From Ignavibacteriota bacterium (GTDB lineage Bacteria; Bacteroidota; Ignavibacteria; UBA10030; UBA6906): a DNA stretch of 10,450 nt. The stretch is from assembly GCA_016209805.1 (NCBI GenBank), contig JACQVJ010000001.1, positions 1 through 10,450 on the forward strand. The letters are read 5' to 3'. The notes below the pieces were generated by a model. That model worked only from the letters and a program-made list of their open reading frames with translations, was not told the DNA's origin and searched no databases. Each line of letters begins with the position of its first letter. The first letter of the stretch is position 1. Position numbers and translations under genes: made by a program. Below are positions 1 to 8,100 of the stretch, piece after piece.

Positions 1-583
1 CCGGTACCGGAAGTTCCTCGACGAGGCGCCTGATACCGGCCAGTACTCCGCGGAAATCAGTATTTCCTTCGGGTTGGAGGAACTCCTGCAATGGGTTCAG
101 GTGAACCGTGAAGGCGTCGGCCCTGACAAGTTCAACGAGTTTTCTTGCATCATTAACGGTGGTCATTCGCGCAACCTCCGCGGCTCCGATATTACCTATG
201 ATCGGGATTGACGTGGCAACCTCGCGGACGACACTGAATGTCCGATGGTATTGACTGTCTTCCATTGCCTGTCGCTGGCTTCCAACTCCCATCGCGATCG
301 ACTTTTCCTCACACACCTCAGCAAGGTTGCGATTGATCTCCAGGGCGTGAGCGTATCCGCCCGTCATGCATGAGATCATGAGTGGAGCGGCAAGCCTGCG
401 TCCGAGGAACCTGACAGATGTGTCGATCTCCGAAAGGTTGATCTCCGGGAGGGCGTTGTTCACGAATTCGAGTTCCTCAAGACCCGTCCTCTTTGTCTTG
501 AACCCTACATCCTTCCTCAGTGTGAGATCAACATGCTGTTTCTTGCGCGAGGGAGTGCTTCGCGAGGGATTCCTTTTCGGCAT
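1..583 (-). CDS. fni: Type 2 isopentenyl-diphosphate delta-isomerase, N-terminal 194 residues (cut by the window edge)
   Basis: Reading the minus strand from the ATG at 583-581 gives 194 open codons to the window edge with no stop. The family is the FMN- and NADPH-dependent type 2 isomerase, which interconverts isopentenyl and dimethylallyl diphosphate in cytosolic isoprenoid synthesis. Landmarks are RKKQHV near residues 13-18 (the family's N-terminal K-x-x-H signature), a VNNALPEI segment (41-48), SCMTGG (71-76, flavin site), GVGSQRQAMED (99-109), GNIGA (130-134), and HLNPLQEFLQPEG (161-173). The last segment holds the catalytic glutamine and acidic metal-binding residues of the family. Family members are about 330-360 residues, so roughly the C-terminal 40% lies outside. 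The ATG at 583 sits at the usual distance from the K-x-x-H motif. No clear Shine-Dalgarno precedes it. It is divergent from the nucleotidyltransferase gene. Confidence 0.93.
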   Translation of the reverse strand, partial: MPKRNPSRSTPSRKKQHVDLTLRKDVGFKTKRTGLEELEFVNNALPEINLSEIDTSVRFLGRRLAAPLMISCMTGGYAHALEINRNLAEVCEEKSIAMGVGSQRQAMEDSQYHRTFSVVREVATSIPIIGNIGAAEVARMTTVNDARKLVELVRADAFTVHLNPLQEFLQPEGNTDFRGVLAGIRRLVEELPVP

Positions 584-872
584 TTTCGGATTCAGGGGAA
601 TGGAACCGCGGATTGCAAAAAAATGATAACCAATTCGCCTCTGATAATCAAGACAATGAACAGCGTAACATTGAAGACGGACAAACTCCTGATGAACTTC
701 ATGACATGATAGAGACCCCCTCGAGGGAATTAGCAAAGAGGGTTCGATCAAGCTGACCGATTCGATTGATCCCGCTCAGTGGGCATTCTTGATTATCTTT
801 GTATAGTTGCGTACCTTTAGTGGCCAAATCCCCGTCAGAGATTCACCACCATTGGAGCTGAGCACCCGACAC
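584..872. other. Divergent intergenic region (289 bases) without a supportable gene
   Basis: This stretch separates the divergent isomerase and nucleotidyltransferase genes. Besides the minus-strand promoter at 623-651 it holds a perfect 10-base palindrome CCCTCGAGGG (718-727) and a 6-base inverted repeat, GATCAA (746-751) with TTGATC (766-771), 14 bases apart. For the plus strand only weak promoter-like hits are present: TTGATT (789-794) with TACCTT (812-817) at 17-base spacing, and TATCTTTG (794-801), which resembles the Bacteroidetes -7 motif but lacks a well-placed -33 partner. No RNA gene or coding frame here looks real. Confidence 0.5.
623..651 (-). promoter_or_regulatory. Candidate sigma70-like promoter for the type 2 isomerase gene
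   Basis: On the minus strand, TTGATT (651-646) and TATCAT (628-623) are separated by exactly 17 bases. They match the sigma70 -35 and -10 consensus at 4/6 and 5/6. Transcription would start near 616, giving a leader of about 33 bases to the ATG at 583. Position, orientation and spacing all fit, but it was found by eye only. Confidence 0.5.
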
Positions 873-1850
873 ATGCGAGCAATAATTCCGGTTGCAGGAG
901 TAGGAAGCAGGCTCCGTCCCCACACATATATGCTCCCCAAGGTTCTTCTCAATGTTGCCGGCAAACCCATCCTGGCGCACATTCTGGACAAGATAATGGG
1001 CGAAGGGATTAGCAAGGCGACGATTATTGTGGGACATATGGGTGACATGGTACGCACCTATGTCTCGACCGCATATCCAGATTTGCATGTTGATTACATC
1101 GACCAGGAAGAACGTCAGGGGCTCGGCCACGCGATCTATCTTTCACGGCACACCATCACCGACGAGCCGGTATTGATAATCCTCGGCGATACGATTTTTG
1201 ACGTCGACCTCAGCCCGGTACTGAAAGGTCCCCACTCTGCTCTCGGAGTAAAAACCGTCGACAACCCGCGGCGGTTCGGCGTTGCAGAAACGATGAACGG
1301 TTTCATCTCGAAGCTGGTTGAGAAACCTGAAAATCCCACAAGTCACCTGGCTGTGGTTGGGCTGTACTATATCAGGAATTCCAATCTTCTCATCGGATCG
1401 CTTAATGAACTGGTGAACAAAGATATCAAAACGAAAGGGGAGTTTCAGCTCACGGACGCGCTGCAGATAATGATAGAGCAGGGGGAGAAGATGAAGACGT
1501 TTATGGTCGACGGCTGGTTCGACTGCGGAAAACCTGAGACGCTTCTCTCGACCAATCGCGCATTGCTGGACAAGAAATCGACCTCCCGCAAAATTCCCGG
1601 AGTGGTTATCAACGAGCCGGTCTATATCGCACCCTCAGCACAGCTGAGCAATTGCGTCATCGGCCCTTATACAACGGTGGGCGACAATGCCGTCATCGGT
1701 GAATCGATCGTGAGAAATTCGATCATCAGTGAAGGTGCGCAGGTACACAAGGCTCTTTTGGATAACTCGATCGTTGGAAATGGTTCGGTCTTGAAAGGAG
1801 GATACAAGCGCATCAACGTGGGCGGCTCGTCGGAAATTGATTTCTATTGA
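873..1850 (+). CDS. Sugar-1-phosphate nucleotidylyltransferase with left-handed beta-helix tail
   Basis: This 325-residue cytosolic enzyme joins a sugar-1-phosphate to an NTP, giving a nucleotide sugar and pyrophosphate. That supplies surface polysaccharide or glycan synthesis. Residues 1-235 form the NTP_transferase (RmlA/GlmU-like) fold: the nucleotide loop GVGSRLRPHT (9-18), PKVLL with Lys23, the metal-binding Asp in LGDTIFD (Asp106), RFGVAE (134-139), LVEKPE (148-153), GEFQLTDA (189-196) and WFDCG with Asp217. Residues 247-309 carry hexapeptide-like repeats (SNCVIG, DNAVIG, RNSIIS, DNSIVG), the left-handed helix seen in the family's trimeric members. The ATG at 873 was chosen because the conserved MRAIIPVAG strand begins there. 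An in-frame TTG at 807 would add 22 unconserved residues. GGAG at 854-857 is 15 bases upstream, rather far for a ribosome site. Sugar and nucleotide specificity (dTTP, UTP or GTP) cannot be read from sequence. Confidence 0.9.
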   Translation: MRAIIPVAGVGSRLRPHTYMLPKVLLNVAGKPILAHILDKIMGEGISKATIIVGHMGDMVRTYVSTAYPDLHVDYIDQEERQGLGHAIYLSRHTITDEPVLIILGDTIFDVDLSPVLKGPHSALGVKTVDNPRRFGVAETMNGFISKLVEKPENPTSHLAVVGLYYIRNSNLLIGSLNELVNKDIKTKGEFQLTDALQIMIEQGEKMKTFMVDGWFDCGKPETLLSTNRALLDKKSTSRKIPGVVINEPVYIAPSAQLSNCVIGPYTTVGDNAVIGESIVRNSIISEGAQVHKALLDNSIVGNGSVLKGGYKRINVGGSSEIDFY

Positions 1851-1853
1851 TAA

Positions 1854-1882
1854 TTGATGAGTTCGTCTGCTTCTGGTACATT
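1854..1882 (+). promoter_or_regulatory. Candidate promoter for the metK-ahcY unit
   Basis: TTGATG (1854-1859) and TACATT (1877-1882) are 17 bases apart and match sigma70 hexamers at 4/6 each. The site starts just after the nucleotidyltransferase stop codon. If used, transcription would begin near 1889 and metK would have a leader of about 145 bases. The match is modest, and read-through from the upstream gene is an equally simple explanation. Confidence 0.3.
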
Positions 1883-1888
1883 CCTGCC

Positions 1889-2032
1889 TTCCTGTTCAAA
1901 CTGTCAGAAAGTGATGGGAGAAGAACGATTCCCGATGCTCACTCTTGAAATCTCTTGGCCACACGAATCCCCGTGCGGAAATCCGCCGGGACGATTCGAA
2001 GTAAACTAATACGACTACAATGGGGGCTCACT
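1889..2032 (+). promoter_or_regulatory. metK 5' leader with possible secondary structure; no known riboswitch recognised
   Basis: The leader holds a perfect small hairpin (GCGG 1975-1978, loop AAAT, CCGC 1983-1986). It may be enclosed by TCCCG (1930-1934) pairing with CGGGA (1987-1991), and CACACG/CGTGCG around 1961-1976 offers a competing stem. Two 7-base direct repeats are present: ACGATTC (1925-1931, 1991-1997) and GCTCACT (1937-1943, 2026-2032), the second ending at the metK start codon. A G-run at 2022-2026 serves as ribosome site. I do not recognise the SAM-I, SAM-II or SAH riboswitch consensus. The pairing may be chance. Confidence 0.22.
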
Positions 2033-3175
2033 ATGCCATACCTCTTTACATCTGAGTCAGTATCCGAAGGACATCCCGACAAAGTCTGTGATCAGCTTTC
2101 GGATGCAGTGCTCGATGCAATTCTCGCGCAGGATAAACACGCCCGTGTCGCGTGCGAGAGCTTTGTTACCACGGGACTTGCTTTTGTGGGAGGGGAAATC
2201 ACAACGAATGCATATATCGAAGTGCAGGATATCGCGCGAAACGTCATTCGCGACATTGGGTATACGAAGGCGGAATACCGATTTGACGCCGAATCGTGCT
2301 CGGTCATCTCGAGCATTCACTCGCAATCACCGGATATTGCCCAGGGGGTTGACTCAGGTGGAGCGGGCGATCAGGGAATGATGTTCGGGTATGCCTCGAA
2401 CGAGACGCCTGAATACATGCCGATGCCGATCATGTACGCGCATAAGCTTGTGAAACGTCTTTCGGACATACGGAAAAAGCAGCCGAAGCTCATGCCCTAT
2501 CTGCGACCGGACGCAAAGTCTCAGGTGACGGTTGAGTACAATGGTCGAAAGCCGATTCGTGTTCACACAGTCGTTATTTCGACCCAGCACGACGCAGATG
2601 TTTCGCAAAAGAAGATTCAGGATGATGTCGTTCACCATGTTATCAATGAAGTGATTCCGCCTCAATACCGTGATAAGAAGTTGATTATTCACGTGAATCC
2701 AACAGGGCGGTTCGAGATTGGCGGACCACATGGTGATAGTGGGCTCACGGGCAGGAAGATTATCGTCGACACATATGGAGGCCGTGCGCCGCACGGGGGT
2801 GGTGCCTTTTCGGGGAAGGATCCGTCCAAAGTGGATCGGAGCGCGGCGTACGCTGCGCGGCACGTTGCAAAAAATGTCGTTGCTGCCGGTCTTGCCGATG
2901 AATGCATGATCCAGGTTGCCTATGCGATCGGTGTTGCGGAGCCGGTTTCCATTCACACGAACACCTTCGGCACGGGCCGCATTCCCGATGAAGAGTTGGA
3001 CAGGATTATCAAGAAAGATGTTGACATGACTCCGCGCAGTATTATCAAGCGACTCAATCTGCTCCGCCCGATCTATCGCAAGACGTCAGCGTACGGACAC
3101 TTCGGAAGAGATGAAAAGGATTTCACATGGGAAAAACTTGACCTCGTGAATCTCCTTCGCCGGGCAGCGCGATAA
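2033..3175 (+). CDS. metK: S-adenosylmethionine synthetase (methionine adenosyltransferase)
   Basis: This 380-residue cytosolic enzyme makes SAM from methionine and ATP, releasing phosphate and pyrophosphate. SAM is the methyl donor for nearly all cellular methylation. Landmarks are SEGHPDK (11-17, with the ATP-site His14 and metal ligand Asp16), signature 1 GAGDQG followed by MMFGY (110-120), the [23 protein letters not shown] region (220-242), signature 2 [16 protein letters not shown] (255-270) with the active-site Lys262 and Asp263, and GVAEPVSI towards the C-terminus. Length agrees with the family (about 380-400). The ATG at 2033 is chosen because [17 protein letters not shown] is the normal N-terminus and a GGGGG run lies 6 bases upstream. 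An in-frame upstream start at 1955 would add 26 unrelated residues. ahcY follows after 47 bases on the same strand, an arrangement that links SAM production to SAH removal. Confidence 0.98.
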   Translation: MPYLFTSESVSEGHPDKVCDQLSDAVLDAILAQDKHARVACESFVTTGLAFVGGEITTNAYIEVQDIARNVIRDIGYTKAEYRFDAESCSVISSIHSQSPDIAQGVDSGGAGDQGMMFGYASNETPEYMPMPIMYAHKLVKRLSDIRKKQPKLMPYLRPDAKSQVTVEYNGRKPIRVHTVVISTQHDADVSQKKIQDDVVHHVINEVIPPQYRDKKLIIHVNPTGRFEIGGPHGDSGLTGRKIIVDTYGGRAPHGGGAFSGKDPSKVDRSAAYAARHVAKNVVAAGLADECMIQVAYAIGVAEPVSIHTNTFGTGRIPDEELDRIIKKDVDMTPRSIIKRLNLLRPIYRKTSAYGHFGRDEKDFTWEKLDLVNLLRRAAR

Positions 3176-3222
3176 GTTGTTGCAAGAAACGAACTCACAC
3201 ATCATATCCCAATAAGGAAGAA

Positions 3223-4503
3223 ATGGACCACAAAGAGGGAAAGTACAAAGTAGCAGAGCTCAAACTTGCCGCTGAAGGGCATAAGCTGGTCGACTGGGCG
3301 GAATCCCGCATGCCGGTACTGATGGCGTTGCGTGAGAAATATCGCAAGACCAAGCCGCTGAAGGGGTATCGCATCGCGGGGTGTCTTCATGTTACAAAAG
3401 AGACAGCCGTGCTGGTGAAAACCCTTGTCGAAGCAGGGGCGGAGGTGAGTTGGAGCGGCTGCAATCCGCTCTCAACCAACGATGCTGTTGCGGCAGCACT
3501 TGCAGCCGACGGCGTCTCGATTTTCGCCTGGCATGGGATGAACGTCAAGGAGTTCTATTGGTGCATAGAGGAGACGCTCAAGTTCCACCCGAACCTGACG
3601 CTTGACGATGGCGCCGATCTGATATTTACCATCCACAAAAACCATCCGGAGTTTGCCGAAAAGTACGTGATCGGTGGAACCGAGGAAACCACAACAGGGG
3701 TGCATCGACTGCGGGCAATGGCTGCAGATGGCGCTCTGCTTTATCCGGTCGTTGCCGTTAATGATGCCGAGACAAAGTGGGATTTCGATAACGTTTATGG
3801 AACCGGACAGTCGACACTCGACGGCATTCTTCGTGCGACAAGTGTGTTGTTCGCCGGAAAGAACGTTGTCGTTGCAGGATACGGTCATTGTGGAAAAGGA
3901 GTTGCCATCCGGGCGAAGGGACTTGGAGCTAATGTGATCGTGACGGAAGTGAAACCGACAGCGGCATTGAAGGCAACGCTTGACGGCATGAGAGTTATGA
4001 AGATGGATGAGGCAGCGAAGGTCGGCGATATCTTTATCACCGCGACAGGTGTGAATGACATTATCGTAAAGCGACACTTCGAGCAAATGAAGGACGGCGC
4101 CGTTGTCTGCAACACCGGACATTATGACTGCGAGATCAATCTCGGGGAGCTCGCAAAATTCACGAAATCAAAACGTGAGGTTCGCAACAACAACGAGGAG
4201 CATACGCTGAAGAACGGACGCCGCATCTACGTTCTGGCGCAGGGAAGACTTGTGAACCTCGCGGCGGCGGAAGGTCATCCTTCAGAAGTGATGGATATGT
4301 CGTTTGCGAATCAGTTCATGTCGCAGCTCCGGCTTGCCGACCTTCATAAAAAAGGGAAGCGATTGGAAAACACGGTGCACGATATACCTGCAGAGCAGGA
4401 CCAGGAAATCGCTGCGCTGAAACTGAGAACACAGGGACTTGCTATCGACAAGCTCACACCAGAGCAAGTCAAGTACATTACTGACTATGCTGCCGGGACA
4501 TGA
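3223..4503 (+). CDS. ahcY: Adenosylhomocysteinase (S-adenosylhomocysteine hydrolase)
   Basis: This 426-residue NAD-dependent cytosolic enzyme splits S-adenosylhomocysteine into adenosine and homocysteine, relieving product inhibition of methyltransferases. Landmarks are CLHVTKETA (54-62), DDGAD (128-132), EETTTGVHRL (154-163), VNDAETKWDFDN (179-190, with substrate-site Lys185 and Asp189), YGTGQST (192-198), the NAD-binding GYGHCGKG (219-226), CNTGHYDCEI (296-305) and GHPSEVMDMSFANQ (351-364). The protein stops at YITDYAAGT and lacks the K-x-x-x-YRY-type C-terminal extension of the longer eukaryotic and proteobacterial enzymes. This matches the shorter form familiar from archaea and Thermotoga. 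AAGGAAG (3214-3220) is a ribosome site just before the ATG. It is probably co-transcribed with metK, and a terminator follows 20 bases after the stop codon. Confidence 0.98.
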   Translation: MDHKEGKYKVAELKLAAEGHKLVDWAESRMPVLMALREKYRKTKPLKGYRIAGCLHVTKETAVLVKTLVEAGAEVSWSGCNPLSTNDAVAAALAADGVSIFAWHGMNVKEFYWCIEETLKFHPNLTLDDGADLIFTIHKNHPEFAEKYVIGGTEETTTGVHRLRAMAADGALLYPVVAVNDAETKWDFDNVYGTGQSTLDGILRATSVLFAGKNVVVAGYGHCGKGVAIRAKGLGANVIVTEVKPTAALKATLDGMRVMKMDEAAKVGDIFITATGVNDIIVKRHFEQMKDGAVVCNTGHYDCEINLGELAKFTKSKREVRNNNEEHTLKNGRRIYVLAQGRLVNLAAAEGHPSEVMDMSFANQFMSQLRLADLHKKGKRLENTVHDIPAEQDQEIAALKLRTQGLAIDKLTPEQVKYITDYAAGT

Positions 4504-4523
4504 TAATCGCGGGAGTGCAAAAG

Positions 4524-4556
4524 AAAAGGCGGCCCACAACGGGTCGCCTTTTTCTT
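4524..4556. terminator. Bidirectional intrinsic terminator between ahcY and the receiver gene
   Basis: AAAAGGCGGCCC (4524-4535) pairs with GGGTCGCCTTTT (4541-4552) across the loop ACAAC. This makes a 12-base-pair stem with one G-T wobble, followed by TCTT on the plus strand. On the minus strand the same stem is followed by a T-rich run (TTTTCTTTT). It lies 20 bases after the ahcY stop and 15 bases beyond the end of the leftward receiver gene, so it can end both converging transcripts. Confidence 0.88.
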
Positions 4557-4570
4557 AATAGTTGGGGAAG

Positions 4571-4969
4571 TCATTTTGCAAGTACCTTGCTGATCGATGC
4601 AAGGAGGTATTCCATGTTGTATGGTTTGGTAATATAATCATCAGCGCCGAGCTTGACGCTCTTGATTGCGAAGGATAGGCCTACCATACCGGTCAGCATG
4701 ATCACACGGCAGGGGAGATTCTGGTCATGCTTAAACTTCAGCACGTCTATGCCGCTCTTCCCCGGCATGGTAATATCCAAGAGGAGGAGATCGTAGTTTC
4801 CACGCTGCAGCTTGTCGATGGCCTCAAACCCATCTTTGGCATCGTCAACGTTGTATCCAGCTTCGGTAAGGTGACCCTTTACAATCTCCCGTAGCTCCTG
4901 ATCGTCATCTACAAAGAGTATCCTGTGCTTTTTCTCGTCCAAAGTTCCTGTCGATTCTCGTTGGGCCAT
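4571..4969 (-). CDS. Stand-alone CheY-like receiver (single-domain response regulator)
   Basis: This 132-residue protein is almost entirely one receiver domain, with no DNA-binding or enzymatic output domain. The acidic cluster VDDDQ lies at 20-24, the phospho-acceptor is Asp65 in LLLLDITMPG, the switch residue is Thr93 (MLTGM), and Lys115 is followed by the usual proline (ITKPY). It should be phosphorylated by a histidine kinase not encoded in this window and act through protein contacts. A charged 15-residue lead (with DEKKH) precedes the first strand. The ATG at 4969 lies 11 bases after a strong -10 box, implying a leader of only about 3-5 bases, and there is no good ribosome site. An in-frame TTG at codon 10, preceded by AGGA, is the alternative start. 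The gene is divergent from the giant LTD protein. It is not a close sibling of the receivers at 9367-10450, lacking their C-terminal tail. Confidence 0.93.
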   Translation of the reverse strand: MAQRESTGTLDEKKHRILFVDDDQELREIVKGHLTEAGYNVDDAKDGFEAIDKLQRGNYDLLLLDITMPGKSGIDVLKFKHDQNLPCRVIMLTGMVGLSFAIKSVKLGADDYITKPYNMEYLLASISKVLAK

Positions 4970-4980
4970 AAATTGCTCTT

Positions 4981-5009
4981 ATCATAGAGATTCTGCCCCA
5001 CAAAGTCAA
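4981..5009 (-). promoter_or_regulatory. Strong sigma70-like promoter for the lone receiver gene
   Basis: On the minus strand, TTGACT (5009-5004) and TATGAT (4986-4981) are 17 bases apart, each matching 5 of 6 consensus bases. The predicted start of transcription, about 7 bases after the -10 box, falls near 4974-4972, almost on the ATG at 4969. The mRNA would be nearly leaderless unless the TTG at codon 10 is used. Confidence 0.62.
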
Positions 5010-5033
5010 CAAAAGGAGATTTGTGTAAGGCGC

Positions 5034-5062
5034 TTGCTTCTTGTCGATTCGTTTTGTAAAAT
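5034..5062 (+). promoter_or_regulatory. Candidate sigma70-like promoter for the giant LTD protein gene
   Basis: TTGCTT (5034-5039) and TAAAAT (5057-5062) are 17 bases apart, matching the -35 consensus at 3/6 and the -10 consensus at 5/6. Transcription would begin near 5069, about 32 bases before the ATG at 5101. The two -35 boxes of this divergent pair are 24 bases apart. Confidence 0.42.
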
Positions 5063-5082
5063 CATGCGGGCCTCCCCCCATC

Positions 5083-5094
5083 TCACCATGGTGA
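5083..5094. promoter_or_regulatory. Perfect 12-base palindrome before the giant gene's start, possible operator
   Basis: TCACCATGGTGA is its own reverse complement. It lies about 14-25 bases after the predicted transcription start and 6 bases before the ATG at 5101. In DNA it could be a dimeric repressor site. In RNA only a 4-base-pair stem could form. Its GGTGA half (5090-5094) may also act as the ribosome site. No second copy was noticed elsewhere in the window. Confidence 0.3.
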
Positions 5095-5100
5095 ACAACC

Positions 5101-8100
5101 ATGAGAAGCGGGATCGCGTGGATCCTGATACTTGGGGGAGCAACTTTTGGGGCGGCCCATGTTCCTGCCAGCGGCCAGGTTTTTCTCCTTCCGTACAAAC
5201 AGAATTTCGATTCGGTCACACCGCCAACATTGCCTCCGGGCTGGACGTCAACGCAAAACAGAACTCCCGGTATTGATGATTTTACGACTACCTCAAGCAC
5301 CCCTCGCTCAGCCCCTAATGCGGTCGTCTCCACTAATGCCACCATCGCACAGGCTCTGACGTCTCCCGCACTGGATTTCTTTGGAAGGCTGCCCGACGAA
5401 ATCGAATTCTACACGCGGCGAACTGCCACGCATCTCGCGAAAGTTGTTCTCGAAGCTTCGCTGGACAGCGGAAACACATTCGCTTTGCAGATTGGCGACA
5501 CGCTCCAAAATCCCGGGCACACGAACTATGTGCGTCACTTATTCGTGCTACCAGAGACTCTTAGGACAAGCAGCAGGGTAATGCTTCGCTGGCGCATCAT
5601 CGCTGATGTGTCGGGATCAACGGGGACTTTCAGAATCGATGATGTTGGCGTGACCGTGCAAGCGGTTGCAGACCTGTCTCTTGCCCGACTGCAGTTCAGT
5701 CCGGCCTTGCCGGTAGAAGCGGACTCTGTCCTTGCGAGGGCGACTATCCTCAACCTTGGATTGCAAACCGCCGAGAGCTTCCTCGTTGAATTCTACATCG
5801 ACGCGAATAACGATTCGATCCCGCAACCTCTTGAGCTTGTTTCGACCGTCCAGGCCGTCTCTCCACTTGTTGTGGCAGACTCTGTCGAGCTCAGCGCGCC
5901 GATTGGTGTCTTCCCACCGGGCAGAAACATTATCATCGCAAAGCTGGTGTACCAACCCGACGAGAACTTGCAAAACAACCAGCGCCTCTCTTTGCTCTTG
6001 ATTGGTTATTATCCTCGAAGTGTCGTCATCAACGAGATCATGTATGCACCAACAGGGACCGAACCTGAGTGGGTGGAGTTGTACAACACGAGATCTGATT
6101 CGATAAGTTTGAAAGATTGGCTGATATCGGACAACAACACGGCGACGAAAAGAACAATCACAACACTGAGCATTGCTATTCCTCCGACCGGCTATGTTGT
6201 GCTCACCAGAGACTCGGCCGCATTGCTCGATATTCATCCTACACTCCCCTCGCGAGTTTTCAATGTTTCCGGTTTCCCAACGCTGAACAACAGCGGCGAT
6301 GCGGTGGTGCTGTACGACAATCGTGTTGCGATGATGGATAGCCTCACGTACGCGCCCGGTTGGGGTGGGAACACAGGGGGAAGATCGCTCGAGCGGATCG
6401 ATCCACTGGGGTCCTCAACAACGCAAACGAATTGGGGTACGTCTCGAAACTCGGTTGGCAGCACGCCTGGGGTGCGCAATTCAATCTCCCGCAAAGATTT
6501 TGACCTGACAATTGATACGCTCGTCATTCAGCCGACTGTCGCTACGATAGGGGATTCGATCTTATTGCGTGCCTCGGTCACGAACATCGGCCTCCAGAGT
6601 GTGCCCCAATTTCAGCTTTTGTTCTTCGAAGATGCGAACGGTGATTCCATTCCGCAGCCATCCGAGCTCACAGGCTCAGTTGCGATTGGAGATTCTCTGC
6701 AACCTCTTGCGTCGACTGACGTGCCATTCGTCCTGACCGGACTCGGGGCAGGGACATACTTCTTCATCACGGTGGTTCATTTTGCTGGTGACGAAGACAC
6801 CCTGAACAACAAACGTGTGGCAAGTGTGACAATCGGTTATCCTGAAGGAGTAATTCGAATCAATGAAATCATGTATGCTCCCGCGGGTGAGCCCGAGTGG
6901 GTGGAATTCCAGAATATCTATTCCGATAGTGTGGATATTCGTAACTGGAAACTTGCGAACCGTTCCGCCTCGACGCGATACACGATCTCGTCGAATCGCA
7001 CACTTGTGCCACCCGTGGGATTCCTCGTTGTAACAAAAGACAGCGCATTGCTGCTGCAACGGCACCAATCGATCGCGGGCCTTCTCATCCAATCGACGTC
7101 TCTTCCGACGTTTCTGTTCAGTAATAATGGGGATGCCGTCGTTCTCTACGATAATCGGGCGTTGCGCATGGATAGCGTCTTCTATTCACCATTTTGGGGC
7201 GGAGTCGGCGGGAGGTCATTGGAGAGGGTGGAAGTTTTAACTCCGCCCCAAGATTCGACCAACTGGAGAAGCTCGACGGCTCCGCTTGGCAGCACCCCCG
7301 GTCGAAAGAACACTGTAACCAGGAAAGAGAATGATCTCGCAGCAATGGAGCTTTCATTTGTTCCTCCGTTTCCTATTGTTGGAGACTCGGTTCGGATTAT
7401 CTGCAGAGTTCTGAACAACGGACTTGCGACTGCCGATCTGTTTACGCTTCGCTTCTTTGAAGACATCAACATGGATTCAGTAGCGCAAGAGTTTGAGTTG
7501 ATCAGGTCCATCTCATCCCAGGGAGTTTTACTCTCAGGAGACTCTGTGGAATTCTCAACGGTGACCCCTGCGACCCGATTCGGCGAAAGAAGATTCATTG
7601 CTCGCGTAGTCTATCCAACCGATGAAGATACCCTCAACAATATCCGTATTAACTCGTTCGTTGTCGGATATGCACAGGGGAGCATACGGATCAATGAAAT
7701 CATGTACGCTCCTCCGGCAGGCATTCCCGAATGGGTTGAGTTGATCAATGTCTCACCCGACACCATCGATCTGAAGAACTGGAAGGTCGGCAACCGATCG
7801 CCGTCCTCACGATATGTGATCTCAGCTTCGGCTCTGCTTCTTCCTCCCGCGGCGTACATGGTGGTGGCAAAAGACACTGCATTGATAAGAGGATCATATG
7901 CCGGTATTCCGGGCCTGGTTGTTCAAGCGTCTTCACTGCCGACATTTCTGTGGAACAACGGGGGCGACGCCGTTGTCCTTCTCGATGGTCGAGGAGGAGT
8001 GATGGATAGTGTTCTCTTCAGTTCGGTCTGGGGTGGTACCGGTGGAGTATCGCTAGAACGTATCGACGCGCTCAGCTTCTCGACGGACTCGGCAAATTGG

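Noticed and set aside
366..626. An 86-codon plus-strand open frame.
   Set aside because: It lies antisense to the clearly recognisable type 2 isomerase, whose motifs run through the whole stretch in the other direction. Its own translation shows no family features.
746..771. Inverted repeat GATCAA/TTGATC with a 14-base gap.
   Set aside because: Six-base arms of common sequence are expected by chance at this length, and no promoter is firmly placed beside it.
794..801. TATCTTTG, a match to the Bacteroidetes -7 promoter motif TAnnTTTG.
   Set aside because: The nearest usable TTG (766-768) is 25 bases upstream, too far for the -33 element. The other promoter-like sites in this window follow the sigma70 17-base pattern, so it is not called as a feature.
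807..872. A TTG-initiated extension of the nucleotidyltransferase by 22 residues.
   Set aside because: The added residues are unlike the family, and the ATG at 873 starts exactly at the conserved first strand.
2007..2016. TAATACGACT, identical to the first ten bases of the T7 RNA polymerase promoter, just before metK.
   Set aside because: The match breaks off after ten bases (ACAATGGGGG follows in place of CACTATAGGG), and there is no phage gene or vector sequence nearby. Taken as coincidence.
1955..2032. An upstream in-frame start giving metK 26 extra residues.
   Set aside because: The family N-terminus is [17 protein letters not shown] or similar, starting at 2033, with a G-rich ribosome site before it.
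2354..2956. A 200-codon minus-strand open frame inside metK.
   Set aside because: It is the antisense shadow of a fully conserved metK. The translation has no domain-like features.
4571..4969. The idea that the lone receiver belongs to the same paralogue set as the array at 9367-10450.
   Set aside because: It keeps Lys-Pro, uses Thr rather than Ser at the switch position, and lacks the LFGxFxxxWV tail. It is a different receiver subgroup.
5034..5276. Plus-strand frame overlapping the giant gene's start, including an ATG inside the palindrome (5088).
   Set aside because: It is out of frame with the signal peptide and the whole 1416-residue protein, and its product shows no recognisable features.
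5617..6237. A 206-codon minus-strand open frame within the giant gene.
   Set aside because: It is the shadow of the CARDB-like/LTD module 1 coding sequence, with an Arg- and Cys-rich composition typical of antisense reading.
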